Shown one piece after another: positions 1-8,793 of a stretch of DNA of 22,402 bases (position 1 is its first letter; every line of letters begins with the position of its first letter). Origin of the DNA: an uncultured Eubacteriales bacterium. Lineage in GTDB: Bacteria; Bacillota; Clostridia; Oscillospirales; Oscillospiraceae. Both the position numbers and the translations under genes were made by a program. The notes beneath the pieces were generated by a model that saw only the letters and a program-made list of their open reading frames with translations, was not told the DNA's origin and made no database searches. The DNA is taken from assembly GCA_900549645.1 (NCBI GenBank), contig URPD01000030.1, positions 1 through 22,402 of the forward strand, read 5' to 3'.

Positions 1-917
<917 letters not shown>

Positions 918-942
918 CCGGTTTCACCGCCTTTCCGCAAAC

Positions 943-971
943 GGGACGGCGCATTCTCGATTCGCCGTCCC
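943..971. other. 9-bp perfect hairpin between aspS and yifB
   Basis: Arms GGGACGGCG (943-951) and CGCCGTCCC (963-971) pair perfectly around an 11-base loop in the 67-base gap between the aspS stop and the yifB start. No T-run follows on either strand within a few bases, so it is not a convincing intrinsic terminator. It may instead be a processing or mRNA-stabilising element between two cotranscribed genes, or a weak terminator. Confidence 0.45.
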
Positions 972-984
972 ATATCATATGCTT

Positions 985-2766
985 TTATTCCTCGGTCTCG
1001 CCGACGAGGGCAATGTGCAGCTCATCAAGCTGCTTCTGCTCGACGGTGGACGGAGCGCCCATCATAACGTCCTGCGCGTTCTTGTTCATCGGGAACGCGA
1101 TGACCTCGCGGATGCTCTCCTCGCCGGAGAGGAGCATGACCATGCGGTCGACGCCCGGCGCGATGCCTGCATGAGGGGGAGCGCCGTAGCAGAAGGCGTT
1201 ATACATGGCGGGGAACTTCTTCTTGACGTCCTCTTCGCCGAGGCGGACAAGCTCGAAGGCCTTTATCATAATTTCGGGGTCGTGGTTACGCACGGCGCCG
1301 GAGCTGAGCTCAACGCCGTTGCAGACGAGGTCGTACTGGTCGGCGGTGATGGTCAGCGGGTCTATCTCGCCGCGCTCCGCCTTCAGCAGCACATCAAGGC
1401 CGCCGGCGGGCATGGAGAACGGGTTATGGCAGAACTCAAGCTCGCCGGACTCTTCGCCGATCTCGTACATCGGGAAGTCGACGATCCAGCAGAACTCGTA
1501 GCGCTCCTTGTCCATATGGCCGGGAACCGCCGCGCCGAGCATCTTGCGCATGACGCCTGCGGTCTTCTGCGCTTCGCCCTTCGCGCCAGCCGCGACGCAG
1601 ACGAGGCAGCTGGGCTTGAGGTTCAGCTTCTCAACAACTGCGTCCTTACGGTCGGTGAGGAACTTAGCCACGCCGCCGGCAAGCTCGCCGTTCTCGTCGA
1701 CCTTGAACCAGTAGGGCTTGCGGCCTGCCTGCACCTCAACGTCGGCGCAGAGCTTGTCGATATGCTTACGGGTCAGGTCGCAGTCGGAGACGACGACGGC
1801 CTTGACGGTGTTGCCCTCGGCAAAGGGCGCGAACTCTACGCCGCGGACAAGTTCGGTGATGTCCTCGACGATGAGGTCGATGCGAAGGTCGGGCTTATCG
1901 GAGCCGTACTTCTCCATGGCCTCAAGATAGGGGATGCGCTTGAAGGGCGCGGAGGATGCGATGTTATACTTGCCGTACTTGGCGAAGATCGGAGGCAGCA
2001 CATCCTCAAGAACGGCAAAAACGTCGTCCTGGCAGGCGAAGGCCATCTCCATATCGAGCTGATAGAACTCACCGGGGCTGCGGTCGCCGCGCGCGTCCTC
2101 ATCGCGGAAGCAAGGGGCGATCTGGAAGTAACGGTCAAAGCCCGCGGTCATAAGCAGCTGCTTGAACTGCTGCGGTGCCTGCGGCAGAGCATAGAACTTG
2201 CCGGGGTGCTTTCTCGCGGGGACAAGATAGTCGCGCGCGCCCTCAGGGGAGGATGCGGTGAGTATCGGGGTGGTTATCTCAAGGAAGCCGTGCTCGGTCA
2301 TCGCCTGACGCAGGGCGGCGACAACGTTGCAGCGCAGGATGATATTCTGCTTGACGGCGGGATTTCTCAGGTCGAGGTAGCGGTATTTGAGACGCGCGGA
2401 CTCGTCGGCCTCGCGGCTGCGGTTTATCTCAAAGGGCAGCTCGTTATAGCGGCACTTGCCGAGGATCTCTATCTTTTCGGGGACGACCTCGATGTCGCCG
2501 GTAGCCTGCTTGGGGTTCTTGCTGGCGCGCTCGCGGACGACACCCTCGACGGAAATGGTGCTCTCCTTGTTGACGGAGTGGACTATGTTCATCATTTCCT
2601 CGGTCTCAACGACGACCTGAGTGGTGCCGTAGAAATCGCGGACGACGACGAACGCGAAGTTATTGCCGACCTCGCGGACGTTCTCCATCCAGCCGACGAT
2701 CTTGACTTTCTCGCCTACGTTTTCGAGGCGCAGCTCGTTGCAGGTGTGTGTACGGGACTGAAACAT
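985..2766 (-). CDS. aspS: Aspartyl-tRNA synthetase (class II, bacterial type)
   Basis: Charges tRNA-Asp with aspartate in the cytoplasm. At 593 residues it has the full bacterial length. The N-terminal OB-fold anticodon-binding domain covers about 1-105. The class II catalytic core carries the PQAPQQFKQLLM substrate loop (195-206), motif 2 FRDEDARGDRSPGEF (220-234) and motif 3 GAPPHAGIAPGVDR (528-541). The insertion between them (about 290-420) matches the bacterial GAD domain, so this is the bacterial rather than the archaeal type. The ATG at 2764-2766 is preceded by an AGAGGAT ribosome site. It lies 30 bases downstream of hisS, the usual hisS-aspS operon pairing of Firmicutes. A 651-residue antisense frame across it is a GC-driven shadow. 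Whether it is strictly tRNA-Asp specific or also charges tRNA-Asn cannot be decided here. Confidence 0.98.
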   Translation of the reverse strand: MFQSRTHTCNELRLENVGEKVKIVGWMENVREVGNNFAFVVVRDFYGTTQVVVETEEMMNIVHSVNKESTISVEGVVRERASKNPKQATGDIEVVPEKIEILGKCRYNELPFEINRSREADESARLKYRYLDLRNPAVKQNIILRCNVVAALRQAMTEHGFLEITTPILTASSPEGARDYLVPARKHPGKFYALPQAPQQFKQLLMTAGFDRYFQIAPCFRDEDARGDRSPGEFYQLDMEMAFACQDDVFAVLEDVLPPIFAKYGKYNIASSAPFKRIPYLEAMEKYGSDKPDLRIDLIVEDITELVRGVEFAPFAEGNTVKAVVVSDCDLTRKHIDKLCADVEVQAGRKPYWFKVDENGELAGGVAKFLTDRKDAVVEKLNLKPSCLVCVAAGAKGEAQKTAGVMRKMLGAAVPGHMDKERYEFCWIVDFPMYEIGEESGELEFCHNPFSMPAGGLDVLLKAERGEIDPLTITADQYDLVCNGVELSSGAVRNHDPEIMIKAFELVRLGEEDVKKKFPAMYNAFCYGAPPHAGIAPGVDRMVMLLSGEESIREVIAFPMNKNAQDVMMGAPSTVEQKQLDELHIALVGETEE

Positions 2767-2796
2767 GTTTATCCTCTTTTCTCTATACCAAATTGA

Positions 2797-4155
2797 TTAA
2801 TTCTCTTTTATTACGGCGGTGCGGTTCCGCTCGTCGACGGTGGCCTTTATCATCGCCGCGGCGTCCGTGGGAGTGAGCTTGACCTGCTCGCCGGAAGTCA
2901 TATTCTTGACGGAGACGACGCCCTCGTTTATCTCGTCCTCGCCCAGCAGCACCGCGAAGGGCACGCCTATCTTATCGGCATAGCTCATCTTGGACTTGAA
3001 CTTTTTCTTCTCGCAGTAGAGCTGAGTACGCACACCGGCGGCGCGGAGCGTCGTCGCGGCGGCGATGGCGGCGGCGGGCTCCTCTGTCATGGGGATGACC
3101 AGCGCGTCGCAGGGGGCGGTGACGGTCTCTTCGGACAGCAGTCCCTGCTCCTGAAGCACATAGAACAGGCGGGTCAGGCCGATGGAGATGCCGACGCCGG
3201 GGAGCTGCTTATCGGTATAGTAGCCCGCAAGGTTATCGTAGCGGCCGCCGGAGCAGACGGAGCCGATCTCCGGATGCTCGGTCATTTCCGTCTCGTAGAC
3301 GGTGCCGGTATAGTAATCGAGACCGCGGGCGATGGTCAGGTCTACGGCGAAATTCTCCTCCGGGACGCCGAAGTCCTTGAGGTACTTCGTCACGGTTATC
3401 AGCTCGTCAAGCCCCTGATCAAAGGTCTCGTCCATGCCGCGATAGCGCTCCAGCGCGGCTATGACCTCGGCATTCGTGCCGCTTATCGCCATAAAGTCGA
3501 GCACGTTTTCCGCCTTGCAGGGCAGCATCTTCACCTCGTCGATGAGGAGCTGGCGCACCTTCTCCGCGCCGATCTTATCGAGCTTGTCCACGGTGCGCAT
3601 AATGTCGCCCGCGCGCTCGCTCATGCCGTTCATGGAGTAAAAGCCGTTGAGGAGCTTTCGGTTATTGACCTTGATTTTGAACCTTGTGATGCCGAGGGTG
3701 GAGAAAGTGCGGTAGATGATGGAGGGTATCTCGGCCTCGTTGATGATGTCGAGCTTGCCGTCGCCGATGATGTCGATATCGGCCTGATAGAACTCGCGGA
3801 AGCGGCCGCGCTGGGCGCGCTCGCCGCGGTAGACCTTGCCGATCTGATAGCGGCGGAACGGGAAGGCCAGCTCGGAATAATGCGCCGCGACGTATTTCGC
3901 CAGCGGCACGGTCAGGTCAAAGCGCAGCGCAAGATCGCTGTCGCCCTTGGTGAAGCGGTATATCTGCTTCTCGGTCTCGCCGCCGCCCTTGGCCAGCAGC
4001 ACCTCGGCGGACTCTATAACGGGAGTGTCAAGCGGGGTAAAGCCGTAGACGGAATAGGTCTCGCGCAGGATGCTCATCATGCGCTCAAGCTGCATCTGCG
4101 GAGCCGGCAGCAGTTCCATAAAGCCGGACAGCGTCCGGGGCTGTACTTTTGCCAT
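2797..4155 (-). CDS. hisS: Histidyl-tRNA synthetase
   Basis: Class II synthetase that charges tRNA-His. It is 452 residues long, close to the usual 420-430 plus a short C-terminal extension. Visible elements are a LLAKGGGETEKQ segment (53-64, motif 1 region), motif 2 around VYRGERAQRGRFREF (108-122), the histidine-specific HisA loop RGLDYYTGTVYE (277-288), a SVCSGGRYDNL stretch (299-309) and motif 3 GVGISIGLTRLF (320-331). An alpha/beta anticodon domain follows from about 345. Start ATG at 4153-4155 has an AAAGGA ribosome site about ten bases upstream. It lies 75 bases downstream of the mgsA-like gene and 30 bases upstream of aspS, and is probably cotranscribed with both. The catalytic domain is intact, which argues against a HisZ-type regulatory paralogue. 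Confidence 0.97.
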   Translation of the reverse strand: MAKVQPRTLSGFMELLPAPQMQLERMMSILRETYSVYGFTPLDTPVIESAEVLLAKGGGETEKQIYRFTKGDSDLALRFDLTVPLAKYVAAHYSELAFPFRRYQIGKVYRGERAQRGRFREFYQADIDIIGDGKLDIINEAEIPSIIYRTFSTLGITRFKIKVNNRKLLNGFYSMNGMSERAGDIMRTVDKLDKIGAEKVRQLLIDEVKMLPCKAENVLDFMAISGTNAEVIAALERYRGMDETFDQGLDELITVTKYLKDFGVPEENFAVDLTIARGLDYYTGTVYETEMTEHPEIGSVCSGGRYDNLAGYYTDKQLPGVGISIGLTRLFYVLQEQGLLSEETVTAPCDALVIPMTEEPAAAIAAATTLRAAGVRTQLYCEKKKFKSKMSYADKIGVPFAVLLGEDEINEGVVSVKNMTSGEQVKLTPTDAAAMIKATVDERNRTAVIKEN

Positions 4156-4186
4156 GTGTGTGGTTCCTTTCTTTTAAAATGCCTGT

Positions 4187-4206
4187 GGCGCGGCATTGGC
4201 CGCGCC
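4187..4206. promoter_or_regulatory. GC-rich hairpin in the hisS leader
   Basis: Between the mgsA-like stop and the hisS start, GGCGCGGC (4187-4194) and GCCGCGCC (4199-4206) form a perfect 8-bp stem with a 4-base loop. On the minus (coding) strand the next bases are ACAGGCATTTTAAAAG, so a T-run is offset by several bases. It could be a partial terminator or attenuator separating mgsA from hisS-aspS, or a processing site. No T-box signature was found, so any link to tRNA-responsive control is not supported. Confidence 0.4.
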
Positions 4207-4230
4207 TGAGCATATGGTTTTGATCTGGTC

Positions 4231-4635
4231 TCAGCGCTTCTGAGGATTGACGATGTTGCGCCAGTCGAGATCGCCGCGGCGCAGACCCTGCACAAGCACC
4301 TCAGCCGTGGCGGCGTTTGTAGCGAAGGGGATCTGATACTGGTCGCACAGGCGCTCGATCTTGTTGATATCGTCAAAGCCCTTGGGGTTCGCGGGGTCGC
4401 AGAAGAAGAGCACGAGGTCAATCTCGTTGAAGGAGATGCGCGCGCCTATCTGCTGCGCGCCGCCCTGATCCGCATGGAGGTACAGCGTGATGGGCAGCCC
4501 CGTCGCCTCAGAGACGAGCTTTCCGGTGACATGGGTAGCGCACAGGGAATGCTCAGCTAATATGCCGCAGTATGCAATGCAGAACTGAACCATCAACTCT
4601 TTTTTTCTGTCATGTGCCATCAATGCAATATTCAT
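4231..4635 (-). CDS. Methylglyoxal synthase-like protein with altered active site
   Basis: The 134-residue protein aligns end to end with MgsA, which converts dihydroxyacetone phosphate to methylglyoxal. Conserved parts are MNIALMAHDRKK (1-12, with H8 and D9), the VLFFCDP strand (75-81) and IPFATNAATAE (102-112). The E. coli loop SGPMGGDQQ reads HADQGGAQQ here (54-62), so the catalytic Asp71 position is Ala60 and the phosphate-binding Ser65/Gly66 positions are His54/Ala55. ATGTTG reads ATHVTG (33-38), and the position of His98 appears to be Phe87 with a one-residue gap nearby. The gene is therefore MgsA-like but probably not a standard MgsA, so no symbol is given. MgsA genes are often linked to mre/min/rodA clusters, which fits its position after mrdA. 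Start ATG at 4633-4635 follows a GGAGAA ribosome site and its own promoter. Confidence 0.88.
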   Translation of the reverse strand: MNIALMAHDRKKELMVQFCIAYCGILAEHSLCATHVTGKLVSEATGLPITLYLHADQGGAQQIGARISFNEIDLVLFFCDPANPKGFDDINKIERLCDQYQIPFATNAATAEVLVQGLRRGDLDWRNIVNPQKR

Positions 4636-4677
4636 CGTATTCTCCGTTCTCCAGTCACTTGGCTTTTTTCGTTTCGC

Positions 4678-4706
4678 ATTATATACAATCTTTCCGAAAA
4701 CATCAA
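4678..4706 (-). promoter_or_regulatory. Sigma-A-type promoter for mgsA-like, hisS, aspS, yifB
   Basis: On the minus strand TTGATG (plus-strand 4701-4706) and a perfect TATAAT (plus-strand 4678-4683) are separated by exactly 17 bases, just 42 bases upstream of the mgsA-like start. The surrounding 85 bases are clearly more AT-rich than the genes. No terminator was seen after mrdA, so read-through from the upstream unit may add to it. Confidence 0.75.
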
Positions 4707-4721
4707 TATTTTTTATCAGAT

Positions 4722-6848
4722 TTATTTAAGAAGAGACATTTCCGACTCGGAAGTGTTGCTGTAACTTCTTATATTCAGGTACACGTCGATTATCTGGCGC
4801 GCGATGAAGCCGACGGAAGCACCGGCGTGACCACGCTCCACAACGACCGCAACCGCGATCTCAGGATCTTCATAGGGGGCGTAGCAGATGAACAAACCGT
4901 CGTTCTTGATGCCCTCGCCCTTCTGAGCGGTACCGGTCTTACCGGCGACCGTCACGGCGCAGTCATAGAAATTGAGGTAGTTCGTCTCGTTTATGGGGTC
5001 GTTCAGAACCAGTTTCATGCCCTCGTGAATGGCGTCCCAGTTGTACTGCGGGCTTTCCACGGTGCTGAGCACCTCGTCCTGCCGATCGTAAATCTGCTCG
5101 CTGTAATCATAGCTTCTGACGCTCTTGAGGATGGACGCGGAATGGCGCTCGCCGTTATTCGCAACGGCGGCGCAGTATTCGGCAAGCTGGAGCGGCGTGA
5201 AAACGCTGTCCGACTGGCCAATAGCGGCCTGCAGCGTATCACCTATACGCCACTCGGTGCCCGCGTAGTCCATATGGTTCGCGGCGTTTGACATGTTGCC
5301 GGTCGTCTCGACAAGCTCTATCCCGGTGCTGACGCCGAGGCCGAGCTCGTGGGCATATTCGCCCAGCGTATCGATACCGAGGTCATGGCCGACGGTGTAG
5401 AAGAAGTAGTTGCAGGAGTCACGCAGCGCAGTAGTTACGTTTTCCTTCGGGTGAGTGAAGCCCTGCGCCCAGATCCAGCACTCAGGCGCGTAGCCGTCGG
5501 CGGCGTATTTGGTGAAAACGCCCTCGCACTTTATCTCGGTGGAGGTGTCAAGGTCGACCTTGTCGCTCGTCAGCGCGGCGATTGCCGTACAGGGCTTGAA
5601 GGTGGAGCCGGGGGCGTATGCGCCCATGAGCGCGCGGTTGAAGAGCGGGGTGTTTTCCGCCTTCATAAGGTCGGCGTAGTTTTCGATAATGGTCGTGACG
5701 TCGTAGGTCGGCCAGCTTGCAATGGCAAGCGGCTCGCCGGTCTTGACATTCACGACGACGGCGGCGGCGCCGGTTACCTCATACTTGCCGTCCTCAAATG
5801 TCCACAGTCCCTTGGCAGTCTGCTCCATTTTCTCGTTCTCGCGCGTTCTGATGAGAGCGTTCACGCCTGCGTCCAGCACACGCTCGACGGCCTCCTGAAG
5901 GTTGATATCTATTGTAAGATAGACGTTGTTGCCGGGTTCGGGTTCCTTGGTGTAGACGGTGCTGAGGATGGTGCCGGAGGCGTTGCGCGTCTCCTCCACC
6001 TCGCCGTCCTTGCCGTGGAGATATTCCTCAAAGGCGTTCTCTACACCGTCCTTACCGACCATGGCGTCGTTCGCGTAATCGAGCAGGGAGTATTTCTCGT
6101 ACTCCTCCTGCGTCATCAGGCCGACGTAGCCGAGGATATGCGCGGCGTTCTCGGTGTGATACTGTCTCGTGAACGAGCGCTTGACCTCGATGCCGTTGAG
6201 CTTGTTTTCAAGGATGGAGCTTATGAGCTTCATGCTCGCGTCCTGAACGAAAACGTACTCTCCGGTATTGACGGCGTAGCGGACGTTTATCGAGTAGCGC
6301 AGACCAGCGATCATGCGCATCTGCTCGGCGGAGTACTCGTTCGAGATGCCGTAGCGCGTACGCATATAGCTCATCAGCTCAACGGCCGAGGGACTTTCGG
6401 GCAGTCCGGCATCTTTAAAATCCGATGCCTTGTCGACGAAGTAGGCTTCCAGCATCGTCCGCTGTATCTCGGTCATATCGGTATACTCAAAGGGCGGCTC
6501 AGTCGTTATGGGCAGGTCGTCCGTATACGTATCGCCGAAGCCTCGCACCATCTCGATAAGCTCAAGGATGACTGCGTTCGGGTCGTCGTTTGCGAACAGC
6601 TTCGTGCTGTCGATAACGAGATTGTAACATTCCTTATTGCTGACGAGTACACGGCCGTAGCGGTCAAGAATATTGCCGCGCGCGGCGGTGACGGTTCGGG
6701 TGTCCTTGGTTATCGCGGTCGCGCTGTTGTAGCGCTCGGTGCCCTCGACTATCTGCACCTGATACAGGAAGTAGACGTATATTCCGAGCAGCGCCACCAG
6801 CATCACCACAAGCGCCGTTATTCGTCCGGGTTTTATAAGTTTTCTCAT
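4722..6848 (-). CDS. mrdA: Penicillin-binding protein 2 (elongasome transpeptidase)
   Basis: Membrane-anchored class B transpeptidase that cross-links peptidoglycan during side-wall elongation with MreC/MreD and RodA. From the chosen ATG at 6846-6848 it has 708 residues. One N-terminal transmembrane segment lies at about 11-30 and is followed by a RGNILDRYGRVLV pedestal start (57-69) and a PBP dimer domain to about 300. The transpeptidase domain has STFK (S415, K418), SCN (478-480) and KTG (637-639). The frame continues open 38 codons upstream, but that stretch lies inside mreD, lacks sense for this family, and the internal ATG has a GAGGA ribosome site seven bases before it, ten bases after the mreD stop. 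It ends the U32-maf-mreC-mreD-mrdA run. No PASTA domains are seen, which fits PBP2 rather than a SpoVD/PBP2x type. Confidence 0.93.
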   Translation of the reverse strand: MRKLIKPGRITALVVMLVALLGIYVYFLYQVQIVEGTERYNSATAITKDTRTVTAARGNILDRYGRVLVSNKECYNLVIDSTKLFANDDPNAVILELIEMVRGFGDTYTDDLPITTEPPFEYTDMTEIQRTMLEAYFVDKASDFKDAGLPESPSAVELMSYMRTRYGISNEYSAEQMRMIAGLRYSINVRYAVNTGEYVFVQDASMKLISSILENKLNGIEVKRSFTRQYHTENAAHILGYVGLMTQEEYEKYSLLDYANDAMVGKDGVENAFEEYLHGKDGEVEETRNASGTILSTVYTKEPEPGNNVYLTIDINLQEAVERVLDAGVNALIRTRENEKMEQTAKGLWTFEDGKYEVTGAAAVVVNVKTGEPLAIASWPTYDVTTIIENYADLMKAENTPLFNRALMGAYAPGSTFKPCTAIAALTSDKVDLDTSTEIKCEGVFTKYAADGYAPECWIWAQGFTHPKENVTTALRDSCNYFFYTVGHDLGIDTLGEYAHELGLGVSTGIELVETTGNMSNAANHMDYAGTEWRIGDTLQAAIGQSDSVFTPLQLAEYCAAVANNGERHSASILKSVRSYDYSEQIYDRQDEVLSTVESPQYNWDAIHEGMKLVLNDPINETNYLNFYDCAVTVAGKTGTAQKGEGIKNDGLFICYAPYEDPEIAVAVVVERGHAGASVGFIARQIIDVYLNIRSYSNTSESEMSLLK

Positions 6849-6858
6849 AGGTAATTCC

Positions 6859-7353
6859 TCATTCGATCCACTTCGCCGGCGGGAAATAGACCAGCACGGC
6901 GGGCGGAAGCGACCACAGGGTCTGCAGTGCGACGGTAACGAGCATTGAGGCCGACCAGCCATCGGACGCAGCGGTTCCGACCATCTGCACGACGGCGGTT
7001 ATCAGACACGCGGCAAAGGCCGCGCCCATGTACGCGAAGAAGCGGCGGTTTATGAAAAACTGCGACACGAAGCCCGCGAAGAACGCCAGCGCCGGGAGCA
7101 GCAGCGTGAACATGACCGTGTTCTCCACATAGTCCATGTCCGCGAATATGCCGAGCGCAAGGCCGAATATCGCGCCCCAGCTCGCTCCTTCAAACATCCC
7201 CACCGCGATGACCGCCGCCGGGAGCACCATCGGGCACACGCCGAGCGGCCGTATCTGCGGGAACACCATGTTCTGCAGGACCAGCGTCAGCAGCAGGAAC
7301 ACCGCGTACCACATCAGACGGCGGGGCTTAATTTTCCGTAAAATTTCCTTCAA
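6859..7353 (-). CDS. mreD: Rod shape-determining protein MreD
   Basis: A 164-residue, strongly hydrophobic protein with about five membrane segments (roughly 14-30, 38-54, 58-72, 78-97, 105-127 and a last one near 137-157). This matches the size and layout of MreD, which bridges MreC to the elongasome in the membrane. The start codon is TTG (7351-7353) rather than ATG. It is supported by a GGAG ribosome site that overlaps the mreC stop region, only three bases downstream of that stop. The mrdA start follows ten bases after its own stop. MreD sequences diverge strongly, so the call leans on hydropathy and the mreC-mreD-PBP2 order as well as the sequence. Confidence 0.9.
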   Translation of the reverse strand: MKEILRKIKPRRLMWYAVFLLLTLVLQNMVFPQIRPLGVCPMVLPAAVIAVGMFEGASWGAIFGLALGIFADMDYVENTVMFTLLLPALAFFAGFVSQFFINRRFFAYMGAAFAACLITAVVQMVGTAASDGWSASMLVTVALQTLWSLPPAVLVYFPPAKWIE

Positions 7354-7356
7354 GGC

Positions 7357-8199
7357 TCACTCCACCACTTCAAAGCTCTTAATAACGAACACCTGCACCA
7401 GCGACTCAAAGTTGCACTGGGGCTGCACGAGGCCGAATTCTATCTGGCCGCCCGCCTCGGTCTGCACGGCGGTTATCGTGCCGATGACGAGTCCCTGCGG
7501 GAACGCGCCGCCCTGACCGGAGGTCAGCACCTCGTCGCCGACGAATATCTGCGCGCCGTCGGCAAGGAAGGTCAGCTTCGCCTGCTTGTTCTTCATCAGC
7601 GCAAACTCGCCCATGACCATGCCGGAGGTGCCGGTATTGCCGACAAATGCGCCCACCGACATATCAACGTCGATAAGTGTGCTGACGGTGGCCCATGTCT
7701 CGCCCAACTCAGTCACCTGCCCGACCAATGCGCCGTACTCGGTGATGACCGGGTCGCCGTACTCGATGCCGCTGGACGCGCCCTTGCTTATCGTGAAGGA
7801 GGACGACCAGTTGGACGACGACCAAAGGACGACCTTGCTCGACTCCAGCTCATAGTCGGTATGCTTCGCGCGCAGGTTCAGCGCTTCGCGCAGACGCACG
7901 TTTTCCTCGCTGGCGCTGATGCCGTCGCGCGCGGCCTGCTGCGCTTCGGCAAGCTGCGTGCGGAGCGATTCGTTATCCGCCAGCAGCGAGTCGTAGTCGA
8001 ATAGGTAGCCGTAAATGGTGTTGAACCAGTTGACCGTCGAGCTCATAGCCTTTTGTATAGGCGACTTGAAGATGCCGAAGGCGTTCTGGCTAAGGCTTAT
8101 TTTGCCGTTTCTGGCGGCGGAGCCGAGGCCGATGATGAGCGCCGCGGCGGCCACGATTATACCTATGCGTATTCCGTTTTTCTTCAGATATTCTTTCAA
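7357..8199 (-). CDS. mreC: Rod shape-determining protein MreC (TTG start)
   Basis: Bitopic elongasome scaffold: a short cytoplasmic tail, one membrane helix (about 9-27, rich in Ile/Ala/Gly), a coiled coil (about 55-100, with LLADNESLRTQLAEAQQ) and a beta-rich periplasmic-side domain with the GDPVITEYGALVGQVTE stretch typical of MreC. I choose the TTG at 8197-8199, giving 280 residues beginning MKEYLKKNGIRIG. This TTG shares the bases TTGA with the maf stop, and an AGGGAG ribosome site sits about ten bases upstream. An ATG at 8242-8244 would add 15 polar residues and overlap maf by 49 bases, which is less likely. Coupled translation with maf is probable. mreB, usually just upstream, is not here. 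Confidence 0.92.
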   Translation of the reverse strand: MKEYLKKNGIRIGIIVAAAALIIGLGSAARNGKISLSQNAFGIFKSPIQKAMSSTVNWFNTIYGYLFDYDSLLADNESLRTQLAEAQQAARDGISASEENVRLREALNLRAKHTDYELESSKVVLWSSSNWSSSFTISKGASSGIEYGDPVITEYGALVGQVTELGETWATVSTLIDVDMSVGAFVGNTGTSGMVMGEFALMKNKQAKLTFLADGAQIFVGDEVLTSGQGGAFPQGLVIGTITAVQTEAGGQIEFGLVQPQCNFESLVQVFVIKSFEVVE

Positions 8200-8768
8200 A
8201 GCAGAACCACTCCCTGTTCCTTCAGCATTGCGCCGAGACGGCACAGCGGCAGACCCATGACGTTGAAGAAGTCGCCCTCGATGCCGCGCACGAACAGCGC
8301 CGCCTTACCCTGCGCGCCGTACGCTCCGGCCTTGTCCATCGGCTCCCCGGTGTCGATATAACGCTGTATCTCGTCCTCGGAAAGCTCGCAGAAGTGGACA
8401 ACACTGCGTTCCGCGCCGCTGACCTCGCGGCCGTTTTTGATGACGATGACGCCGGTATACACCTCGTGCGCCCTGCCGGAAAGGCTTCTCAGCATCGTTG
8501 CAGCCTGCTCGCGGGAATGCGGCTTGCCGAACACGCGCCCGTCGTGCCAGACGATGGTGTCCGCCGCGATGATAACGTCGTCCGCCGCGCACTGCGCCGC
8601 GACTTCGCGCCCCTTCGCGGTTGCAAGAGCCGCAACAAGCTCTGCCGGCCCCGCGCCTTCGGGCGGTATCTCCTCCCCTTTCGCGGGGATTATCTTCATA
8701 TCCTCAATGCCGAGCATCTCCAGCAGCTCTTTTCTGCGCGGAGAGCCGGACGCCAATACGATGGACAT
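8196..8768 (-). CDS. maf: Maf family nucleotide pyrophosphatase
   Basis: Hydrolyses non-canonical or modified nucleoside triphosphates to the monophosphate plus pyrophosphate; Maf members clear dTTP/UTP-like or m7GTP-like substrates. The 190 residues show all family blocks: LASGSPRRKELL (5-16), the AADTIV block with the catalytic Asp at 70, GKP, GRAHEVYTG, EPMDKAGAYGAQG and GDFFNVMGLPL. The ATG at 8766-8768 is 25 bases after the U32 stop. Its stop codon overlaps the mreC TTG start. Maf next to mreBCD is a conserved Firmicutes arrangement; Maf has been linked to septum inhibition in Bacillus, which fits this cluster. Whether the substrate class is MafA or MafB type cannot be read safely from the sequence. 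Confidence 0.95.
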   Translation of the reverse strand: MSIVLASGSPRRKELLEMLGIEDMKIIPAKGEEIPPEGAGPAELVAALATAKGREVAAQCAADDVIIAADTIVWHDGRVFGKPHSREQAATMLRSLSGRAHEVYTGVIVIKNGREVSGAERSVVHFCELSEDEIQRYIDTGEPMDKAGAYGAQGKAALFVRGIEGDFFNVMGLPLCRLGAMLKEQGVVLL

Positions 8769-8793
8769 AGCAAAAACCTTCTTATTGTATTTA

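Noticed and set aside
4156..4230. T-box riboswitch ahead of hisS-aspS
   Set aside because: The leader is only 75 bases and no T-box consensus or antiterminator pair could be found.
6849..6962. Upstream extension of PBP2 by 38 codons
   Set aside because: It lies inside mreD, has a Cys/Arg/Pro-rich composition foreign to the family, and the internal ATG at 6848 has a good ribosome site just before the membrane anchor.
8200..8244. Earlier ATG start for mreC
   Set aside because: It adds a polar, non-family N-terminus inside maf. The TTG at 8199 gives the usual short tail before the membrane helix and a TTGA overlap.
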